From Bog-159 sp050008575 (GTDB lineage Bacteria > Acidobacteriota > Terriglobia > Bryobacterales > Bryobacteraceae): a stretch of DNA of 64,000 nt. How positions within the stretch are numbered: position 1 is the first letter of the stretch; every line of letters starts with the position of its first letter. Shown one piece after another: positions 34,101-42,173 of the stretch. Location: assembly GCA_050008575.1 (NCBI GenBank), contig JBEKMJ010000004.1:62001-126000 (forward strand), read 5' to 3'. The position numbers were made by a program, and so were the translations under genes. The notes under the pieces were generated by a model. That model was not told where the DNA came from, made no database searches, and saw nothing but the letters and a program-made list of their open reading frames with translations.

Positions 34101-34260
34101 CCCATTGAGTAATGACCGTCACATAGTTGTCGGCGATGTCGGGATACGCCTCCACTGGCAAATTGTGAAATGAGATGGCGCCCCAACCGAGCAATAACAC
34201 GGCCGTAGCCAGCACCACGAACTTGTTGTTAAGCGCAAAGTCTACGAGAGCGCGAATCAT
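31102..34260 (-). CDS. CzcA/CusA-type heavy-metal RND efflux pump
   Basis: A 1052-residue inner-membrane antiporter with 12 transmembrane helices and two large periplasmic loops. The proton-relay motif in helix 4 is DFGMVVDGAVVMVEN, the signature of the HME1 subgroup (Co/Zn/Cd) rather than CusA, whose helix 4 differs. Other family stretches are LPVEAYPDIADNYVTVITQW and GMPHMTFLRSESIFG. It is preceded by the adaptor gene (36-base gap) and overlaps the tolC-like gene. The exporter should expel divalent metal cations; which one is not determined. Confidence 0.94.
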   Translation of the reverse strand: MIRALVDFALNNKFVVLATAVLLLGWGAISFHNLPVEAYPDIADNYVTVITQWAGRSAEEVEQQVTIPIEIQMAGMPHMTFLRSESIFGLSFVIMIFDDSSVNDWNRQKVLERLTQVNLPPGQNLQPQIGTDWSTTGQIYWYTLRSTNPRYDLMELRSIEDWVLLKQFKSVTNVVDVSDFGGTVREYQVRVDPTKLVSYGLSIGQVEQQLSNNNINAGGSFVEVGMQQMNVRALGLFSGVQDIEQTMLKTQTGTALRVKDIAEVTQGPKIRLGHMARANHMEDGRIIDEPDVIQGGVLLRKGAEEEPTLEALHKKVYDLNHGILPPGVEVVPMLDRSDLLHFTLHTVMHNLTEGMILVSVILFLFLLNARAAIIVALTIPFSLLFASIWLDLSHIPANLLSLGALDFGMVVDGAVVMVENIIRHLSRDRRETVVGTPKTTAEMIREACHEVQRPVFYAIAIIITAYMPIFTLQRVEGRLFRPMAWTVVFALMGAMTFSILIAPVLAATFFRKGVRERRNLIMDFLTEQYRRRLRWAVQHRWFVACIGVAALAGTIYMGFGGVIGAEFLPHLDEGAIWARGTLANSTSLSEGEKFTTNERYIFASFPEVSKVVSQVGRPDDGTDTGGFGNTEYFVDLKPHDQWRPVFHKSKEELIAAMNRAVQKYPGAIWNFSQPIEDNVGETMTGTKGSLALKIFGDDLKLLERKGEEVTNVMSGIPGMHDVKLLRDFGQPNLDLTIDRRQAARFGINVADIQDAVQTAVGGNAVSQVLIGEQRYDVVVRYQTPYRNTARAIENVRLLSPSGERVSLAQLCKVDVKDGAYDIYREGNSRYVAVTFNVRGRDLGTTVEDSVKQISAKVKMPPGYTIGWSGEYESEKRAEARLALIVPLTILVIFIILYTMFRSFKWSMLILLNVGLARVGGFLALVVTGTYLSVSSGVGMLALFGVSVQTGVIMLEYINQLRARGHSVVDAAVEGAVLRLRPIMMTMLVATLGLLPAALSHDIGSDSQRPFAIVIVGGLISDLLLSIVLLPTFYVWIAGDKDVLPTPEASFEH

Positions 34261-34296
34261 TGTGTTTTTCCACGAAAGCGGACGTTTGGCTTACGG

Positions 34297-35442
34297 TCAC
34301 TGAGCGAGCACATGGTCTAAGACCAATGCGTTCGTCACCACCTGTTGCCCTGGCTTTAGCCCCGACTTGATTTCCTGTAGACTCACGTTGTCGGCCAAAA
34401 GGTCCCCGCTGACGATTTCCACCCGGCGGAACTTATTGCCGGGCGCGGGGACAAATACAAAATCGCGATCGTGCATGTGCAGGATGGCGGCCGCCGGGAT
34501 AATCGTATGCATCTCCGTGGTCTGGCCGCGGAAAGTGGCCTTGACGAACATGCCCAGCCGCATAATACCGGGATTCGAGACTTCAATACGGACCTTGGCC
34601 GTACGAATATTCGGATCGAGCACGGCGCCGATGTTGCCGACCCTTCCCTTAAAGGGGCGATCCGGGTACGCATTTAATTCGATCTCCGCCGTATCGCCCA
34701 GCCTGACCCGGGCCAGGTCGTTCTCATACACGTCACAGACAACCCAGGTGGACGACAGGTCGGAGATAGTAAACGGGTACGGTGTGTTGTACGCCTGCAC
34801 CAGCGATCCGGTGGTCACTTGCTGGTCCGTGAGTATTCCCGAAGTTGGCGCGAAGACATCCACCATGAAAACCGGCTTGTCGGGGTCGTTGCCGAGCAAA
34901 CGGAGATGTTCGCTCATAGTTTCCACCGCGATCTTGGCCTTGTCTTCCGTGTCCTGCGCCACCTGCAGGTCGTTCAGGGCGATGGCGCCGTGCTGATAAA
35001 GGTCCTGCGAGCGTTCATACTGGGTCCGGGCGAGAACCTCGTCCGCCACGGCCATCCGGTAGTTCGAATATGCGCCCGACACGTCGTCGCTGCGAATCGA
35101 CAACAGTAACTGGCCTTTCTTCACCGTGTCCCCCAGCCGTGCGTGGATGGCCGTTACCCGGCCGGAGGCCAGCGAGACTACCGGGACATTGCGGGAAATA
35201 TCGGGTGTGACCGAGCCCGTCACGATTAACTCGGAGGTGGCGGGACGCTTCGCGGCGGTCGCCAGTGGAAACTGCTCCGGATGGTCCACGGCAAAGAGAT
35301 TGATATCCGCGGCCGCTGTGACTTTGGCGTCAGGCGGCGCCGCCGCGGCTTCGTCGACCTTGCCGCCATGGCAGGCGGTCAGCATCGGCAGTAACGAAAT
35401 AGCGGCGACGAGACAAACGATTCCCAGACCTTTACTTTTCAT
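34297..35442 (-). CDS. RND periplasmic adaptor lipoprotein (HlyD/CzcB family)
   Basis: A 381-residue membrane-fusion protein. A lipobox (LLPMLTAC) near residue 24 anchors it to a membrane. The barrel-sandwich half-motifs are VPVVSLASGRVTAIHARLGD and VFAPTSGILTDQQVTTGSLV, with a helical hairpin between, followed by the beta-barrel (LGDTAEIELNAYP). ATG 35442 was chosen because it gives a clean signal sequence. It is the first gene of the five-gene efflux operon and lies downstream of the 11-bp tandem repeats at 35494. Confidence 0.92.
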   Translation of the reverse strand: MKSKGLGIVCLVAAISLLPMLTACHGGKVDEAAAAPPDAKVTAAADINLFAVDHPEQFPLATAAKRPATSELIVTGSVTPDISRNVPVVSLASGRVTAIHARLGDTVKKGQLLLSIRSDDVSGAYSNYRMAVADEVLARTQYERSQDLYQHGAIALNDLQVAQDTEDKAKIAVETMSEHLRLLGNDPDKPVFMVDVFAPTSGILTDQQVTTGSLVQAYNTPYPFTISDLSSTWVVCDVYENDLARVRLGDTAEIELNAYPDRPFKGRVGNIGAVLDPNIRTAKVRIEVSNPGIMRLGMFVKATFRGQTTEMHTIIPAAAILHMHDRDFVFVPAPGNKFRRVEIVSGDLLADNVSLQEIKSGLKPGQQVVTNALVLDHVLAQ

Positions 35443-35493
35443 AGGTAAACCCAACCGGCTACTGGCGGCGCATTTGCTACAGAATAAAGCAAG

Positions 35494-35515
35494 CCGCATA
35501 AGGACCGCATAAGGG
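35494..35515. promoter_or_regulatory. Tandem CCGCATAAGGR operator upstream of the efflux operon
   Basis: CCGCATAAGGA and CCGCATAAGGG lie head to tail with a period of exactly 11 bases, about 50-75 bases upstream of the adaptor start. Direct repeats spaced one helical turn are the usual binding pattern of OmpR-family dimers, and such a regulator is encoded at 35579. Similar repeats occur at 40879 and 41002. Confidence 0.55.
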
Positions 35516-35578
35516 AGTAATCAAAAATACAATGCCGGGGCATAGAATCCGTCTATCGGCGGCGTCCGGCCGCCACGC

Positions 35579-36280
35579 TCACGACGGTTCCCGGAAGCGA
35601 TAGCCAAAGTGAAGTTCCGTCTGCAAGTACTCCGGAGCGGATGGATCTGCTTCGAGCTTCTTCCGCAACTGATGCACGAACGTGCGTAAGTATTCCAATT
35701 CCTGGCCGTACTCCTCGCCCCAAACCGCTCGCAGGAGCTTCGAGTGGGCGATGGGTATGCCAGGGTGACTCATCAGGTAGTGCAACAAGTCGAACTCTTT
35801 GGGCGTCAAACGCAAAACGGCTCCCGACCTGCGCACCACGCGCCGGATCGGGTCGAGCTGAATCTCTCCGATCACGATCGGCATTCGGGAATCGATGACC
35901 GTCGTAGTAGAGCGCCGCACGGCGGATCTCAAGCGCGCGGCAAGCTCGGGGATGGAGAATGGCTTGGTGATGTAGTCGTCGGCGCCCGCATCCAGCGCCT
36001 CGATCTTATCGGACTCCCTGTCGCGAACGGTAAGCATCAGGATCTGTAGGCGCGGGGCGTTCTTCCGAATCTCCCGGCAGGCCTCGATTCCGCCCATGCC
36101 GGGCATGTTCACGTCCATAAGGACCGCATCGAACGGGCGCACGGCGGCGGTCCGAACGGCTTGCTCCCCATTCGCGGACTCGGCGACTTCGAAGCCCAGG
36201 GCGTCTAATGTCCTTCTAAGCACCCGCCGGAGATCGGGGTCGTCGTCGGTAACTAGAACGCTGCCACGCATGGAAGACAT
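35579..36280 (-). CDS. OmpR/KdpE-family response regulator of the efflux locus
   Basis: A 233-residue regulator. The receiver has TDDDPDLRR, phosphoacceptor in DAVLMDVNMPG, and the switch lysine in DYITKPFS. The winged helix has RLTPKEFDLLHYLMSHPG and LRTFVHQLRKKLEADP. It starts 2 bases after the kinase gene ends and is therefore in its operon. It lies immediately upstream of the tandem repeats and efflux genes and is the best candidate for their activator. Confidence 0.94.
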   Translation of the reverse strand: MSSMRGSVLVTDDDPDLRRVLRRTLDALGFEVAESANGEQAVRTAAVRPFDAVLMDVNMPGMGGIEACREIRKNAPRLQILMLTVRDRESDKIEALDAGADDYITKPFSIPELAARLRSAVRRSTTTVIDSRMPIVIGEIQLDPIRRVVRRSGAVLRLTPKEFDLLHYLMSHPGIPIAHSKLLRAVWGEEYGQELEYLRTFVHQLRKKLEADPSAPEYLQTELHFGYRFREPS

Positions 36281-36282
36281 AA

Positions 36283-37827
36283 TCAGTGTGTCTGCGCCTC
36301 CTGCGCGGGGAGAGAGATAGAAAAGCGGGTTCCATAACCGGCTTCACCTTCGGCCCACACGCTGCCGCGATGAGATGCCACGATCTTCTTGACGATCGAC
36401 AACCCCAACCCGGTGCCCGCGGGCAGGTGTTGCGTTTCGGGTGCGCGATAGAATCGTTCAAACACGCGCTCGCGGTCTTGCTGGGCGATCACCAAGCCTT
36501 TATTGCGGACGGTGAGCACCACGCCTGTCTCCGTCGCCGTGCACGAAACGTCGATCGGCGAGCCCGGTTCGGAGTACTTGATCGCATTGTCCAGAAGCTG
36601 GGCGATAGACGTCACCATCAATTCGGGGTCGGCCAGAATGGGCGCCTCCGTATTGGGCATGGACACACGAAACCTCTTGCGGTCCGTCTCTTGATCCAGT
36701 CTCCCGATCGCGGCGGGTATCAGGCTGGAAAAGCGCACCGATTCCCGCTTCGGTTTGAATTCGGTGCTATCCAGCATGGCGGCGCTCAGCAGCCGCGATG
36801 CCAGATGATCCAGCGTGCGGGCCTGCTCGTCGATTACCGTGACCAATTCCGTTTGCAGTTCGGACAAGCCGCCCACCGCCAGCAGTCCGGAACTGGCTGT
36901 GCGCGCCACCGTCAAGGGCGATTTGAATTGGTGCGCCAGGGCGTCGAGCACGGCCGTCCGCAATTGCTCCGTCTGGCGCTCCGCCTCCGCGCGGGCCTCT
37001 TTGCGCAGGGCGCGCATACGCTCCAAGGCCACCGCGCTCAACGAAGCCAACGCCGTGGCCACCAGGTTGGACATCCGGGTGTTGTGTAATGCCAGGCCGC
37101 CCACCGCCCGGGTGCCCAGGCGCAGAACACAGTACCAAGTGCGGGTTTCCGGGTCGAAGCTATCCGCCGCCAGGAAATATGCATTGCGGGTCTGCTGTTC
37201 CGCCTCCGCCGGCATCTCGCCGCTTTGATACGCGTTCCCCGACATAGCATCGAACAAACGAACTGCTTTGAGATCGAACGTTTCCCCGATCAACGAGGTA
37301 ATGACGTTCCCGTACTCCCCGCGATTATCCAGCAGCAGTATCCTCCGCGACGTTTCATAGAGGCGTTCCATCTCGCGCCTGCGGGCGATCGCCTCTATGG
37401 CTTGCACGCGGGCGTCGAGCGAGAGCCTGCTGATGACCAGAGCCGTGAACTCAAACGCCCCGAGCGCGACCCAGTTTGCCGGACTGTTCACGAAGCTGAA
37501 TATGGGAGGAACGAAGAAATAGTTCAAGCAGGTAACCGCTACCACGGAGATGAACGTGGCCTGCCAGAATCCGCCGTAGAGCGCGGATAAGACTACCAGG
37601 ACGAGATACAAGAATCCGGTGAACGCAAAACTCTGACCGAAGTGGAACGAGAGCCAGGTGCAGGCGGCGAGTGCGGCCAGACAAAGGCCGCTGGGCAGCG
37701 CGAGTGCAATTTTTTCTTTCAACTTTTGCGCCGTTCGGTCACCCGGCTGCGCTGTCCGCGCGATTGGCCATGCCAGAGACAGCGGTGTGCTTTCCGGGTT
37801 ATGGAGTGCCGCGAAAGAGAAACTCAT
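36283..37827 (-). CDS. KdpD-like sensor histidine kinase with DUF4118
   Basis: A 514-residue membrane kinase. The DUF4118 helices include FLYLVLVVLSALYGGFWQA and FISVVAVTCLNYFFVPPIF. The kinase core has LDALAHQFKSPLTVARTA (phosphohistidine), LLDNAIKYSEPGSPI and GTGLGLSIVKKIVASHRG. As with the kinase at 26402, the Usp and KdpD N-terminal domains are missing. It probably senses an envelope or metal signal and phosphorylates the adjacent regulator. Confidence 0.92.
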   Translation of the reverse strand: MSFSFAALHNPESTPLSLAWPIARTAQPGDRTAQKLKEKIALALPSGLCLAALAACTWLSFHFGQSFAFTGFLYLVLVVLSALYGGFWQATFISVVAVTCLNYFFVPPIFSFVNSPANWVALGAFEFTALVISRLSLDARVQAIEAIARRREMERLYETSRRILLLDNRGEYGNVITSLIGETFDLKAVRLFDAMSGNAYQSGEMPAEAEQQTRNAYFLAADSFDPETRTWYCVLRLGTRAVGGLALHNTRMSNLVATALASLSAVALERMRALRKEARAEAERQTEQLRTAVLDALAHQFKSPLTVARTASSGLLAVGGLSELQTELVTVIDEQARTLDHLASRLLSAAMLDSTEFKPKRESVRFSSLIPAAIGRLDQETDRKRFRVSMPNTEAPILADPELMVTSIAQLLDNAIKYSEPGSPIDVSCTATETGVVLTVRNKGLVIAQQDRERVFERFYRAPETQHLPAGTGLGLSIVKKIVASHRGSVWAEGEAGYGTRFSISLPAQEAQTH

Positions 37828-37879
37828 AAAGATCCAAGCCCGGCGCTGCGGTGTTTCAACTCATGCACGCAACGACAGT

Positions 37880-38608
37880 TCAAAGTTCGAGCTTGCCCAT
37901 GAACTCCATTTCACTCAACTCGAACGTCTGCGCGACGACAATCCGGCCGATTTGCGCCGTGAATTGAATTTGTCCGTCCTTTTTGACGATTTCCGCGGAC
38001 AAGGGAAACACATAGACGACCACCACATCGCTTTCCCGCTGGAAAACCTCGACGCTGACCGGCCTCACATCCTTTTTCCCCTCGCGCTTCAAGGCGGCGA
38101 GGCTCTTCAGAGGTTTGCCCAACTCTTTGGGATCACCCTTAAAATCGCCGCGGGGAACACCGTAGACCGCGATCTGATAGCCGTCGCCCTCCGACGTGGG
38201 TGGCTCCACCTCATGCGATTTGATCTCCGCGAGTCGAACCGGGAGTGCGCTTTCCCAACGCAGTTCCAATGTAATGGGCCGTGGAAGAGAACGTGGGCTG
38301 CGGTCGTCGCCTCCGAGACCCGAGAACACATTCGGAGACACTTTCTCTCCGCTGCCCTTCGGATCCACGCCCTCGTTGCCGATGCCGCGGGGTTGCCCCA
38401 TTTGTCCGGCTTCCCTAAGCTGATCCTCGGTCAGCCGGCGCGTGATCGTGGCTTTATTCTCCTTCACCCAAGGCGATCGGGCGAGGATCTGTTTGGCGTC
38501 CTCCTCGGTCCACTGGTCGGCCGGCTTGCTCTTCCACGCCGGATCCGCGGCCATGAGGAGCGCCGCGGCTGCCATCGGGCAAACCAGCTGCATCGCGAAA
38601 CTACGCAT
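37880..38608 (-). CDS. Secreted acidobacterial protein of unknown function
   Basis: A 242-residue protein with an N-terminal signal (LVCPMAAAALLMAADP). A helix-rich part follows with WKSKPADQWTEEDAKQILAR SPW-type sequence, then a strand-rich domain (ITLELRWESALPVRLAEIKS, YQIAVYGVPRGDF, VVVVYVFPLSAEI). No family was recognised with confidence. It lies between the sensor kinase and the large porin on the same strand and may belong to the same regulon. Confidence 0.68.
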   Translation of the reverse strand: MRSFAMQLVCPMAAAALLMAADPAWKSKPADQWTEEDAKQILARSPWVKENKATITRRLTEDQLREAGQMGQPRGIGNEGVDPKGSGEKVSPNVFSGLGGDDRSPRSLPRPITLELRWESALPVRLAEIKSHEVEPPTSEGDGYQIAVYGVPRGDFKGDPKELGKPLKSLAALKREGKKDVRPVSVEVFQRESDVVVVYVFPLSAEIVKKDGQIQFTAQIGRIVVAQTFELSEMEFMGKLEL

Positions 38609-38636
38609 CCGTCACTCCATTCGCATAAGCGTGGCG

Positions 38637-40736
38637 CTAAAACTTCACCATCACGCCAACAGAGGTTTTCACTTCGCTGCGGCGCAGGTCGGGAAACCAG
38701 ACACTACTGAGTCCGCCCCCGCAGGCAGCTTCCGCTCCCGCGAGGCTGTTGGTACCGGACGTAGCGCCGCTGCTGCAAGTGTAATATTGCGGATCGCCGT
38801 TGTTGCCGCCAGGAGGTGTGACTCCGCCTCGGCCGGCGAAATACGGAACATCCGAGTGACGATAACCAACCTCCGCCCACCAGGTGATGTACTGCCGGGG
38901 CATGTACTGAAAAGTAATCGTACTATCCCACATGTGGGCCCGTTGGCCCGGGTTTTCCGTGAAGTAAGGCGTACCCGACACGGCGTCGGCGCCGTCGATC
39001 GGCGGCAGCAGCGTCAGGTAGCGGCCCCAGTTGCTCATCTCTCCGCCGCCCAGCGTCAGGCCAAACTTATCCTTGTGGAACCACATGCGGTCATAGAGCA
39101 TCCACCCTATAAACGTCGACTTGCCCCTGCTGGGTGCGCCGGTACATTGCAGTCCGCCGCCGTATTGGCATCCCGCGTCGGCCGTGAGGGAGAATGCCAT
39201 TTTGGAAAGACCCAGACTCTCCGGCTTGTTGTAGTACCTGACCAGGATGCTATCGTCGGTGTGAATACGTTCCGTCTTGGGAAGACCCAGATTATCCTGT
39301 CCGTAGCCATACTGGTTCGCGACCAGCTTGAACCATTCCTTCGGCTCCCACAGAAGCTGCCCTCCCAAACCCGGATGCCCGTTATACTTGGCGTAGGATT
39401 GCCATCCATTGATGAACCAAGGCTCTATTTTCAATTTGTTCGTGGGGAACCACTGCACGCGCACGCCGTTGAAGAACCAAGGCGTATTTGAAGAGACATA
39501 CGATGGCTGGTAAGTCCAGTTATCGAAATTGTAGTAACTGAACAGGCCGATGTAAGATACAAAGATACCCGCGTCCACGTTCAGGCCGTGATTCACGTTA
39601 AAGTGGTATCCGCCATAAGCTTCCGAAACGTATTTGTAGGCGTCGCGGAGGTCCCATTGGCCAACACCGGCGCTGGCGTCGTTGCGCGGCGTCGTGGTCG
39701 CAAACAGGCCATCCATATACAAGATTCTGCCGCGCACGTTCTGCCAGTGGAAGTCGCCGCCGACACTGGCCTGCTCAATCTGGACCTCGCCTGAGCGGAA
39801 CGACTCGGTCGCACCGACGATGGTGTGATCGATCGGCTGGTTGTAATCCTCCATGTAATGAGTATCGAATCGAACTTCCGGCGTGAAGAATTTCGTGTCC
39901 AGCACGGTATCCTTGTTGCGCGGAGTGCCATTGAGCCAGGTAAAGTCGCCATACGCGAAGGGAGTGAAGTTGTCCACTCCGGGAGTGGATTCATTGGCCT
40001 GCAGGGCTTCCGGGATGGTTGGCGCAGGCGGCGCCGGAGCGGCCGCGGCCGGCGGCGCCGCGGCTTGCTGGGCAGTCGGCGCAGCCGCTGCCTCCGGCGC
40101 AGGTTTTGCCGCGGCCACCAGCGGCCCATGTGGCGCTTCGGCCGCCGGCGTGGCGCCAGCCGCGGCGCTGGACGTCCGCTCGCTCCGTTGCCTTAGCAAT
40201 TCCGCTTCCAACAGCTCGATCCGCGCCTTCATGGCCGCCAGCTCGGCCGCCACAGACGATTCCGACAAGGGAGCCGCCGCACTCCGGGTCTTCAGTGCCG
40301 GATCCGGGACGGATGTCTCGGCCGGCTGCGCGGGCCCATCCGCGGAGGCGAGTTGAACGTTCGCGTACGTGACCTGGTTTTGCGCGATCTCCACTTTGGC
40401 CGGTAAGGCCGCGCCGATCCCCTCCGCCCGCGCGTACAGGCGGTACTCGCCCGGCTTGAGATCGGCAATCAGGAAGTTGCCATCGCTTCCGCTCAGCACC
40501 GTTCGCTTGATTTTTCCGTCCGCATTTTGCACGGTCACTTGCACGCCGAATACACTTTGCCCGTTAGGTCCCTTCGTGATTCCGTGAAGGACGCCATAGG
40601 ACGGCGTACCCGCCGCCGCGGCGCTCGGTAGCTCCGCCGCAATCTGAAACGCACGGCCCGGCAGTGCCAGCGCGGCCAGCCCAAGCAGGGTCAGTATCGA
40701 CTTCCGAAACCACCGACTACCGTTGATAACCGTCAT
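38637..40736 (-). CDS. Large outer-membrane porin with N-terminal carboxypeptidase-regulatory-like domain
   Basis: A 699-residue protein. After a signal peptide (ILTLLGLAALALPGRAF) comes a CarboxypepD_reg-like domain (GITKGPNGQSVFGVQVTVQN, FLIADLKPGEYRLYARAEG). A coiled coil (AAELAAMKARIELLEAELLR) and a Pro/Ala linker follow. The last 430 residues form a BBP2-type barrel beginning FTPFAYGDFTWLNGTPR and ending EVKTSVGVMVKF. Two cysteine-bearing loops are present. This domain order is a trimeric porin design common in acidobacteria. ATG 40736 was chosen for the signal peptide. CATAAGG-type repeats lie upstream. Confidence 0.85.
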   Translation of the reverse strand: MTVINGSRWFRKSILTLLGLAALALPGRAFQIAAELPSAAAAGTPSYGVLHGITKGPNGQSVFGVQVTVQNADGKIKRTVLSGSDGNFLIADLKPGEYRLYARAEGIGAALPAKVEIAQNQVTYANVQLASADGPAQPAETSVPDPALKTRSAAAPLSESSVAAELAAMKARIELLEAELLRQRSERTSSAAAGATPAAEAPHGPLVAAAKPAPEAAAAPTAQQAAAPPAAAAPAPPAPTIPEALQANESTPGVDNFTPFAYGDFTWLNGTPRNKDTVLDTKFFTPEVRFDTHYMEDYNQPIDHTIVGATESFRSGEVQIEQASVGGDFHWQNVRGRILYMDGLFATTTPRNDASAGVGQWDLRDAYKYVSEAYGGYHFNVNHGLNVDAGIFVSYIGLFSYYNFDNWTYQPSYVSSNTPWFFNGVRVQWFPTNKLKIEPWFINGWQSYAKYNGHPGLGGQLLWEPKEWFKLVANQYGYGQDNLGLPKTERIHTDDSILVRYYNKPESLGLSKMAFSLTADAGCQYGGGLQCTGAPSRGKSTFIGWMLYDRMWFHKDKFGLTLGGGEMSNWGRYLTLLPPIDGADAVSGTPYFTENPGQRAHMWDSTITFQYMPRQYITWWAEVGYRHSDVPYFAGRGGVTPPGGNNGDPQYYTCSSGATSGTNSLAGAEAACGGGLSSVWFPDLRRSEVKTSVGVMVKF

Positions 40737-41015
40737 AATCCGTAGGACTCCTGGTGCATAAGGAAATATTGATGTCGACAGGGGGCCTTCCGAATCCGGC
40801 AACGCAGCAGGATCGAGTCTCAGTCAGGGAGTAAGGTCTACTGTAGACGCCAGTATGGCAAAGCGATCCTATCAGAGGCATAAGCAAGACATAAAGACTC
40901 TATAGAGACTGCTTATCGCCGTAATTAGATCTTTCGATGGCTCCTAAGGAGCAAAACAGCCACCACGATAGCGCGGTGCTCCTAAGGATTGTGTGAGAGA
41001 CGTATAAGGGTTGTA
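40737..41015. promoter_or_regulatory. Regulatory spacer with several CATAAGG-type and GCTCCTAAGGA repeats
   Basis: GCATAAGGA at 40756-40764 lies 20 bases before the porin start. CATAAGCAAGA at 40879 and CATAAAGACTC at 40890 form an 11-base tandem. GTATAAGGG at 41002 and GTATTAGG at 41013 form another. GCTCCTAAGGA occurs twice, at 40940-40950 and 40978-40988. The last tandem overlaps the end of the carbonic-anhydrase-like gene. No gene is present. Confidence 0.45.
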
Positions 41016-41483
41016 TTAGGCGGGGTGGGTGGGCGCAACGTCCGGGTCTACGGTCCAAACGCCTTCGAAATCAACATAGTAGGAGATCACGGAAAGCTCC
41101 GGCAGAGCTTGTCTCAGGCACTCCGCCGCGCGCTGCAACTCGCCGGCGTGATGGCGCGCCTCAGCCTGCGCGTCGCCGCCAAACGTGGCCAGCCCTCCGT
41201 AGGCTCCACAGTCGGAATGCACCATGAGCACCACGCGGTCCGTGCCGTGCAGACGTATGGACTTGCGGATTTGCTCCATCACGAACTCCCGCTCCGATTC
41301 CTGGTCCGGTGTCGCCAGACACTTGGCGCCGCCCGCCAGCCGAATCGAATCGGGGCGGGCCACGCCGATGCGCTTGAGCAGTTTGCGGAACGCCAGCTCA
41401 AAACGGTTGTCGTAACACCAGACCACCGCCGCATCGCAATGATAGCTCTCCCGCGGCGAATCGAAGTGCAGTACCTTTCGCAT
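41016..41483 (-). CDS. Small beta-carbonic-anhydrase-like protein
   Basis: A 155-residue protein. It has the zinc and active-site pattern of beta carbonic anhydrases: VVWCYDNRF (C-x-D-x-R) and VHSDCGAYGG (H-x-x-C). Cys, His and Cys would bind zinc, and the Asp-Arg pair is intact. The protein is shorter than the usual 190-220 residues and lacks the N-terminal arm and part of the C-terminus, so activity is uncertain. The ATG at 41483 was chosen because the longer frame is a shadow of the divergent cyclase gene. Confidence 0.74.
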   Translation of the reverse strand: MRKVLHFDSPRESYHCDAAVVWCYDNRFELAFRKLLKRIGVARPDSIRLAGGAKCLATPDQESEREFVMEQIRKSIRLHGTDRVVLMVHSDCGAYGGLATFGGDAQAEARHHAGELQRAAECLRQALPELSVISYYVDFEGVWTVDPDVAPTHPA

Positions 41484-41516
41484 GATCGCTCCATCGATTA
41501 AGATAACGGATATCGT

Positions 41517-42146
41517 ATGATCCAAGGCCGCATCGTCGACCTCAGCCACCCACTGAGCGTCGGCACGCCGGTGTTTCCGGGCGACGGCCCGGTGCGCGTC
41601 GCGGTTCTGGACGACGCTTCCGTAAACCTGAGCCGCATCGATCTCAGTGTCCACACGGGCACCCACATGGACGCGCCGTTTCACTTCTTCAACGGCGCGG
41701 ATACCATCGATCGCATACCCCTGGAGCGCTGCGTGGCGCTCACGCGGCTCGTCGATCTGCGCGACATCGCCCCGAAACACGAGATCCGCCGCGAACATAT
41801 CGAGACCCGCTGCCCTGCCCCGCTCCGCGCCCGCGCCGCCGTCCTGCACACCGGCTGGGCAGAACATTGGGGCGATCCCCGCTACTTCAACGATCATCCT
41901 TGCCTGGCCGCCGATGCCGCCCAGTTCCTGGTGGACTGCGGTGTGCAACTCGTCGGCGTGGACATGCCCTCCGTCGATCGCGCGCCCTATCCTGCCCACC
42001 AAATCCTACTGCGCGCCGGCGTGCCGATCGTCGAGAACCTGACCAACCTCGAAGCCATCGGCGCCGATCTGTTTCAGCTTCTCGTGCTGCCGCTCAAGCT
42101 TACCGGACGCGACGGCTCGCCCGTACGCGCCGTGGCGTTTATATAA
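41517..42146 (+). CDS. Cyclase/kynurenine formamidase-like hydrolase
   Basis: A 209-residue metal-dependent hydrolase. The signature HTGTHMDAPFHF supplies the metal ligands, preceded by IVDLSHPLSVGTPVFPGDGP. Near the C-terminus are VDMPSVDRAPYPAHQILL and VENLTNLEAI. These match the cyclase family that includes arylformamidase KynB. There are no neighbouring tryptophan-catabolic genes, so the substrate stays open. The start is 33 bases from the divergent carbonic-anhydrase-like gene. Confidence 0.86.
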   Translation: MIQGRIVDLSHPLSVGTPVFPGDGPVRVAVLDDASVNLSRIDLSVHTGTHMDAPFHFFNGADTIDRIPLERCVALTRLVDLRDIAPKHEIRREHIETRCPAPLRARAAVLHTGWAEHWGDPRYFNDHPCLAADAAQFLVDCGVQLVGVDMPSVDRAPYPAHQILLRAGVPIVENLTNLEAIGADLFQLLVLPLKLTGRDGSPVRAVAFI

Positions 42147-42173
42147 GGTGGCCGGCTGAAGCCTGCCCTACCT

